Below, one piece after another: positions 60,051 through 64,000 of a stretch of DNA of 64,000 nt. The stretch's first letter is position 1. Each line of letters opens with the position of its first letter. The DNA is from Candidatus Chlorohelix allophototropha (GTDB lineage Bacteria > Chloroflexota > Chloroflexia > Chloroheliales > Chloroheliaceae): contig NZ_CP128399.1 in the NCBI RefSeq assembly GCF_030389965.1, positions 1,850,934 through 1,914,933 of the forward strand, written 5' to 3'. The notes under the pieces were generated by a model. It made no database searches and was not told the DNA's origin. It saw nothing but the letters and a program-made list of their open reading frames with translations. Both the position numbers and the translations under genes were made by a program.

Positions 60051-60491
60051 TTAGTCTTTTTTCAGTTCGTAATCGCTAGTGTAGGGGCGACCCTGAATCT
60101 CGTTTGCTAGGGCGATACCTTCATTAACTAGATGGTCAACGCCCTTTATTAACTGGCTGCGCTCTTCCGAGGATAGACGCAAAAATGAAATGCCACTACC
60201 CAGTACTAACCCCCCGATGAAGAACAAAAGCCCACTCGGACCGCTGCGTTTCTTTTTAATACCTGCCTGCTCACGCAAGTAATCCAGCGCTTTTTCCATT
60301 TCTTCGGCTTTGCGTTGTTTGCGCGACATTATCTGCCCGAAAATCATACGTGCGCCGATGCTACCCAAACCCAACGCCAGTTTCCGCGAGTCGAACGCAA
60401 TACTTTTTTTACCTTCTTCTTGCGGCTTGAGGCTATTTATTACCCCACTTGCGATTTCCATGATTGTGCTAAAATCCAACCCATCTGCCAT
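60051..60491 (-). CDS. Membrane-anchored protein of unknown function
   Basis: ATG 60,491 is chosen because GGGAG is 9 nt upstream and the longer frame would overlap the preceding gene. The 146-residue protein has amphipathic helices, a basic coiled region (SRKQRKAEEMEKALDYLREQ), one membrane helix (SGLLFFIGGLVLGSGISFL) and a C-terminal tail. Probable type of envelope or cytoskeleton-linked protein; no family was recognised. Confidence 0.7.
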   Translation of the reverse strand: MADGLDFSTIMEIASGVINSLKPQEEGKKSIAFDSRKLALGLGSIGARMIFGQIMSRKQRKAEEMEKALDYLREQAGIKKKRSGPSGLLFFIGGLVLGSGISFLRLSSEERSQLIKGVDHLVNEGIALANEIQGRPYTSDYELKKD

Positions 60492-60507
60492 TGTGTTTTG
60501 CTCCCAC

Positions 60508-61287
60508 TTAGCCTCTGGCATTATCCAAAATTTTACCGGTCAGTGCATCTACCCGAATTAGCAAGGTTTTGCTGCCCTGCTCGAAAATCAGGTCGAAAGA
60601 CAGCGATGCTCCCTCGCGGGCTGATTTTGCCAGCCTAAACCCTATCGGGCGATCGCTTTTATCACCGCCATTCGCTCGTGCTACTGCCATTACTTCGTTG
60701 GTATCTATCAGGGAGGGGATAGGCGGTAGGGCTTGTTCTGCCTGAAATTTCACATTATCTTCAGGCAAATCCTCCTCGCCTGATTTTGTAACAGTAAGTT
60801 TACCGTTATCCCACGTAACCAGCCAAGTGGTGCGCTTGCTGGCTTTTACCGAGATGGCTTGAAAGAACCATTCGGTGCAACGTCCGTCCGGTTCAATTCC
60901 AAGTTGTTTTTCCAAATTATTGAAAACCGAAACATATACCGCATCTTGCTGCCAACTTTTCACCTGTTGGTCAACCACCGCAAAAGCTTCTTTCATGGTC
61001 GCGCCACCCTTTGCGCCGATAATAGGGGTAGGTGTGCCGTTGCTACCGGGTAAGGCAACCGTAGTTGCAGGGGTAGGGCTAACCACTGGCGTGGCTAGTA
61101 CTGCCACAATAGTAGTGCTAGGAGCGGCGGAAGTGGTTACGCTTGTGCTGGTGGTAGCGGCAGCGGTGGTGCTACTGGCAACTGGAGTAGCAGTAGTGGC
61201 GCTATCCCCACAGCCTGCCAGAAGCAAAGTGATTAGCACCAGCAACATCATAAATCTCTTATTTAAGTACCATTTCGCTATTCGCAT
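60508..61287 (-). CDS. Secreted lipoprotein of unknown function
   Basis: Encodes 259 residues with a lipoprotein signal peptide (KRFMMLLVLITLLLAGC, acylated C26), then a long Thr/Ser/Pro/Ala-rich linker (about 28-90) and a globular domain (about 95-259) rich in charged residues (VSVFNNLEKQLGIEPDGRCT, WLVTWDNGKLTVTKSGEEDL). The linker is typical of surface lipoproteins with wall-spanning stalks. It lies in a minus-strand group with fur and the previous membrane protein. Confidence 0.8.
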   Translation of the reverse strand: MRIAKWYLNKRFMMLLVLITLLLAGCGDSATTATPVASSTTAAATTSTSVTTSAAPSTTIVAVLATPVVSPTPATTVALPGSNGTPTPIIGAKGGATMKEAFAVVDQQVKSWQQDAVYVSVFNNLEKQLGIEPDGRCTEWFFQAISVKASKRTTWLVTWDNGKLTVTKSGEEDLPEDNVKFQAEQALPPIPSLIDTNEVMAVARANGGDKSDRPIGFRLAKSAREGASLSFDLIFEQGSKTLLIRVDALTGKILDNARG

Positions 61288-61298
61288 TAATGCGCTCT

Positions 61299-61784
61299 TT
61301 ACGAATCCTTTTTCATAATTGAACCGACTACCGCAAATTGTTCCTTATTCTGGCAACGTTCGCACTGTCCGAAAACTTCCAGCCAGTGTCCTTTAATGCT
61401 GAAATTGGTCAGGCGGGATAAATCTTGCAGCAACTCGTTCAGATGGCAATTTTCGAAGTCTATAGTCAAACCGCAGGTGTTGCAAATAAGGTGGTGATGG
61501 TGGCGGCTTTGACATACCACGTAGCTATGGCAACCGTCTCCCAGATGTATTTTCTCCAGCAATTGCATGCTCGTTAGAAGGTCGAGGGTGCGAAAAACAG
61601 TAGCGCGACCAACCGAAGGGGCTTCACTCTTTATGGTTTCATAAAGGTCTGCGGCGCTAAAATGACCTTCGTGTTTGAGGGCAAGCTCAACCACAACTCG
61701 ACGCGACTCGGTTAGTTTATAACCCGAATCGCTGATTTTCTGCATTATTTCTTCGCCGGCTGAAGTCTTTACGATAGTACCCAT
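61299..61784 (-). CDS. Fur-family metal-responsive repressor
   Basis: Encodes 161 residues. The N-terminal winged helix (KISDSGYKLTESRRVVVELA, VGRATVFRTLDLLTSMQLLE) and C-terminal dimer domain with HHHHLICNTCG and CERCQ are present; the two CxxC pairs hold the structural zinc. Could be Fur, Zur or PerR; the metal cannot be determined. It may regulate the neighbouring genes, e.g. the lipoprotein 11 nt downstream. Confidence 0.92.
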   Translation of the reverse strand: MGTIVKTSAGEEIMQKISDSGYKLTESRRVVVELALKHEGHFSAADLYETIKSEAPSVGRATVFRTLDLLTSMQLLEKIHLGDGCHSYVVCQSRHHHHLICNTCGLTIDFENCHLNELLQDLSRLTNFSIKGHWLEVFGQCERCQNKEQFAVVGSIMKKDS

Positions 61785-61908
61785 AGCTCACCACTTGTTA
61801 TACAGCTATGTACTGCCCGGAATATACCGGTACAACGGAAGTGAATTATACGCTATTGCCAACTCAAGGGCAAACAAAAATTCAGCGGTCACAGAAATCA
61901 CAACCACA

Positions 61909-61937
61909 TTTACAGAAAAATAAATATGTTATATAAT
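61909..61937 (+). promoter_or_regulatory. Sigma-70 type promoter for the winged-helix regulator and antiporter
   Basis: TTTACA (61,909-61,914), 17-bp spacer, TATAAT (61,932-61,937); the gene starts at 61,984. Confidence 0.7.
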
Positions 61938-61983
61938 TACATGAACAATATTACCGGTATTAATGATTATATGGGGAACATTT

Positions 61984-62373
61984 ATGACCTCGCAACCTAC
62001 TAAAGATAATAAGTGGCAGCTTTTTACCTCGCACGGGCTGGTGCTGATTTCGTTGCTGAACAAGCCGGGTAAAACCATTCGCGAGATTGGCTATTCGCTT
62101 GATCTCACCGAACGTGCAGTGTCACGGGCTATAACTGACCTAATCGAAGAGGGCTATGTGGTGAAAACCCGCTTGGGGCGGCGTTGCTTTTACCGGGTCA
62201 ACGAAGATAAAGTTTTGAAATTCCCGCTCGGTATCGGCTATGAAGATTCCCCGCATATTACCGTGAAGGGGCTGAAAGCCGAGAACCTGGCGACTCATGC
62301 CGAACATCTGGATAATCCAGATGATGCGCCAGTGCGTAAAAAGGGCGACAAAGCAGCGGTTTCGAGCGTATAA
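61984..62373 (+). CDS. Winged-helix regulator, MarR-like
   Basis: ATG 61,984 follows GGGGA by 7 nt; an upstream in-frame start at 61,963 is less likely. The 129-residue protein has a winged helix (FTSHGLVLISLLNKPGKTIR, EIGYSLDLTERAVSRAITDL, IEEGYVVKTRLGRRCFYRVN) and a polar C-terminal tail. It probably controls the antiporter 34 nt downstream, which it precedes in the same transcript. Confidence 0.85.
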   Translation: MTSQPTKDNKWQLFTSHGLVLISLLNKPGKTIREIGYSLDLTERAVSRAITDLIEEGYVVKTRLGRRCFYRVNEDKVLKFPLGIGYEDSPHITVKGLKAENLATHAEHLDNPDDAPVRKKGDKAAVSSV

Positions 62374-62407
62374 AGCATGTTATAGATGAACTTGTGAGGC
62401 TGGCACG

Positions 62408-63730
62408 ATGAATCTCGTTATCTCACCTGTAGGAAAACTGCTATACACGCCAACGGCGGCAGCAGCAAGCGAAGGCATGAGTCCTGTTTTACAATTTTTG
62501 CTTGTGCTGGCTCTGGTTATTTTTGCTGCCAAAGCAGCGGGCTACCTCAGCACTCGGTTTGGGCAACCGGCAGTGCTAGGCGAATTGCTGGCGGGTGTTA
62601 TTCTCGGTCCTAGCCTAATCAACCTGTACAATCTGGGCTTTATCCAGCCTGAAAATCGCCCTTATTTGGAGAACACCATCAAGATTATTGCCGAATTGGG
62701 TGTAATCTTCCTTATGTTTATGGCTGGTCTTGAAACCAACCTAAGCGAAATGTTTAAGGTGGGCAGGGTTGCGGTATTTTCAGGTATTAGTGGCGTAATC
62801 TTCCCGATTGCCTTTGGTATTCTGGTGGCAATGCCCTTCGGTTACACTTTTGAAAAGAGCCTGTTTATCGGTATCATACTGGCGGCTACCAGCGTTAGCA
62901 TATCGGCGCAAACCATGCTCGAACTGGGCGTACTACGCAAACGCGAGGGCGTTGCGCTGCTTGGGGCGGCGGTTTTTGATGATGTGCTGGTGGTGCTGGT
63001 ACTCTCCTTTTATCTGGCAATGGTGGGTGGCGGTAGCGGTGGTGGTGCGCTTGAAATTATAGCGGTAATCCTGAAAATGGCGGCTTTCTTCCTTGTCACT
63101 GCGCTGCTCGGCTTAAAGGTTTTACCGTGGGCGCTGTCGCGGGTTAAAAAACTGCCAATCAGCGAAAATATAACTGCCACAATGGTAGTGCTTGTGTTGC
63201 TAACGGCGTGGGCTGCCGAATATTTGGGAGGCGTAGCGCTAATAGTGGGGGCGTTTATGGTGGGAGTATTGGCGGCGCGTACCCGTTTCCGGCACGAACT
63301 GGAAGAAAAATTCCGCACAATAATTTACGCGCTGCTTGTTCCGGTATTCTTCGTCAGTATCGGGTTGCTGGTAAATCTGGGCAGTATAAACGGCGAGGCA
63401 TGGTTCTTTGCCGGGTTGGTGTGTGTGGCTGCTATTGTCAGCAAAATAATCGGTTGTGGACTGGGAGCGCGTCTTACCGGCTTTAACAATCTTTCTAGCT
63501 TGCGGTTGGGTGTGGGCATGGTATCACGCGGGGAGGTCGGGCTGATAGTGGCTTCGGTTGGTATTTCTGAAGGAATCCTGAATCAACAAGTGTATGCGGC
63601 GACGGTTTTGATGGTGCTGGTCACTACGCTTTTCACGCCCTTTGCTTTGAAACTGGCATTTCGAGGTGAGAAAAGAACCGATGCGGGCATAAAAGCGGCG
63701 GAACAGGTCGAAGTTAGCGGCGCGAACTAG
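62408..63730 (+). CDS. CPA2-type cation/proton antiporter
   Basis: Encodes 440 residues with about 13 membrane helices. Typical segments include AGYLSTRFGQPAVLGELLAG, FLMFMAGLETNLSEMFKVGR, GAAVFDDVLVVLVLSF (acidic pair in a helix, as in Na+/H+ exchangers) and SRGEVGLIVASVG. No C-terminal TrkA-N domain, so a short KefB-like/NapA-like antiporter. It exchanges Na+ or K+ for H+. The last helices read FTPFALKLAF before a short tail. Confidence 0.93.
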   Translation: MNLVISPVGKLLYTPTAAAASEGMSPVLQFLLVLALVIFAAKAAGYLSTRFGQPAVLGELLAGVILGPSLINLYNLGFIQPENRPYLENTIKIIAELGVIFLMFMAGLETNLSEMFKVGRVAVFSGISGVIFPIAFGILVAMPFGYTFEKSLFIGIILAATSVSISAQTMLELGVLRKREGVALLGAAVFDDVLVVLVLSFYLAMVGGGSGGGALEIIAVILKMAAFFLVTALLGLKVLPWALSRVKKLPISENITATMVVLVLLTAWAAEYLGGVALIVGAFMVGVLAARTRFRHELEEKFRTIIYALLVPVFFVSIGLLVNLGSINGEAWFFAGLVCVAAIVSKIIGCGLGARLTGFNNLSSLRLGVGMVSRGEVGLIVASVGISEGILNQQVYAATVLMVLVTTLFTPFALKLAFRGEKRTDAGIKAAEQVEVSGAN

Positions 63731-63749
63731 CGTAAAAGAGAGTTTATAA

Positions 63750-64000
63750 ATGAGCGATTATTATCTGGCTGTGCTGGTGCTGGACGATGAGGATTTCGAG
63801 GAAGAAGTGATTAATCTGTGGGCTGAAAAAAACGCGCGGGCAATAACAGCACTGGATTGTGAACAGTTTCTGATGCCGCGCAATTTCAACCGCGATGACC
63901 TCCCGCTTTTCCCCGGTCTGAGTGCGCTTACCGAACTGGAACGAAGCGAGCGGCGCTTGTTGTTTGCCCTTGTTAAGAGCCGCGAAGCCTTGCAACAACT
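63750..64000 (+). CDS. Unknown acidic protein, 3' partial
   Basis: ATG 63,750 opens a frame to the window end (at least 83 residues): MSDYYLAVLVLDDEDFEEEV, then INLWAEKNARAITALDCEQF. It is 19 nt after the antiporter stop, so it is likely a third gene of that operon. The N terminus looks like a small alpha-beta (PII-like) domain. No firm assignment. Confidence 0.65.
   Translation, partial: MSDYYLAVLVLDDEDFEEEVINLWAEKNARAITALDCEQFLMPRNFNRDDLPLFPGLSALTELERSERRLLFALVKSREALQQ

Overview
This 64 kb window joins two different kinds of DNA. Positions 1 to about 30,656 are the right-hand part of a prophage (or closely related integrative element) of a tailed siphovirus-like phage. Its left end lies outside the window, and its right end is a tyrosine integrase abutting the 3' end of a tRNA-Lys gene. 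From about 30,729 to 64,000 the sequence is ordinary bacterial chromosome: an IS3-type insertion sequence, cell-surface glycosyltransferase-like membrane proteins, purine biosynthesis (purF, purD), regulators, transporters and a bacteriochlorophyll synthase. The bacteriochlorophyll synthase (50,948-51,919) keeps both UbiA-type aspartate motifs and the bacterial BchG signatures, so the host is probably a chlorophototroph. With the moderate GC content, frequent TTG starts and the style of the envelope proteins, I infer a phototrophic member of the Chloroflexota. The window alone cannot fix the lineage.

Prophage layout. Positions 1-12,343 are the late module on the plus strand: tail tube protein (cut by the window edge), a small protein, the tail assembly chaperone pair G/GT made through a canonical A AAA AAC minus-one slippery site, a 1,632-residue tape measure with an exact 64-residue internal period, distal tail and receptor-type proteins, a membrane/coiled-coil protein, a holin candidate and an amidase endolysin, closed by a strong terminator. 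Positions 13,244-17,126 are a signalling island: two paralogous cassettes (structured RNA leader, terminator hairpin, stand-alone receiver-domain protein, conserved 3' terminator) flank a hybrid PAS/histidine kinase/receiver gene. Positions 17,226-20,147 are a minus-strand operon headed by an XRE-family repressor and followed by one soluble and four membrane proteins, two of which carry helix-turn-helix-type domains. Positions 20,321-29,432 are plus-strand early operons made mostly of small unknown proteins, plus an LPD29-like protein, a Rad52-family annealing protein and a single-chain MmeI-like restriction-modification enzyme.

Regulation in the prophage. Six sigma-70 type promoters share -35, 16-17 bp spacer, TATAAT and an immediately downstream GCTAGTAACA element. 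Five of them also share the spacer motif ATGTGAA and a leader running into the Shine-Dalgarno site. They stand in front of every early plus-strand operon. Two further GCTAGTAACA copies and seven copies of a CACGGGCTTTGT-type motif cluster in three long intergenic regions (12.5, 22.4 and 28.0 kb). The XRE repressor lies divergent to one of these promoters, so a lambda-like switch controlling a dispersed regulon is the simplest reading.

Chromosomal part. A deacetylase/membrane fusion and two GT-C or YfhO-like membrane proteins (32.9-40.9 kb) look like an envelope polysaccharide group. HAD hydrolase, TPR-like protein, purF and purD follow on the minus strand. Further on are a CDF metal transporter, a DEAD-box helicase, an ECF sigma factor, a Crp-type regulator with an extra N-terminal helical domain, bchG, a GT4 glycosyltransferase, an Mrr endonuclease directly abutting murJ, a NatAB-like ABC exporter, a lipoprotein, a Fur-family regulator and a CPA2 antiporter preceded by a winged-helix regulator.
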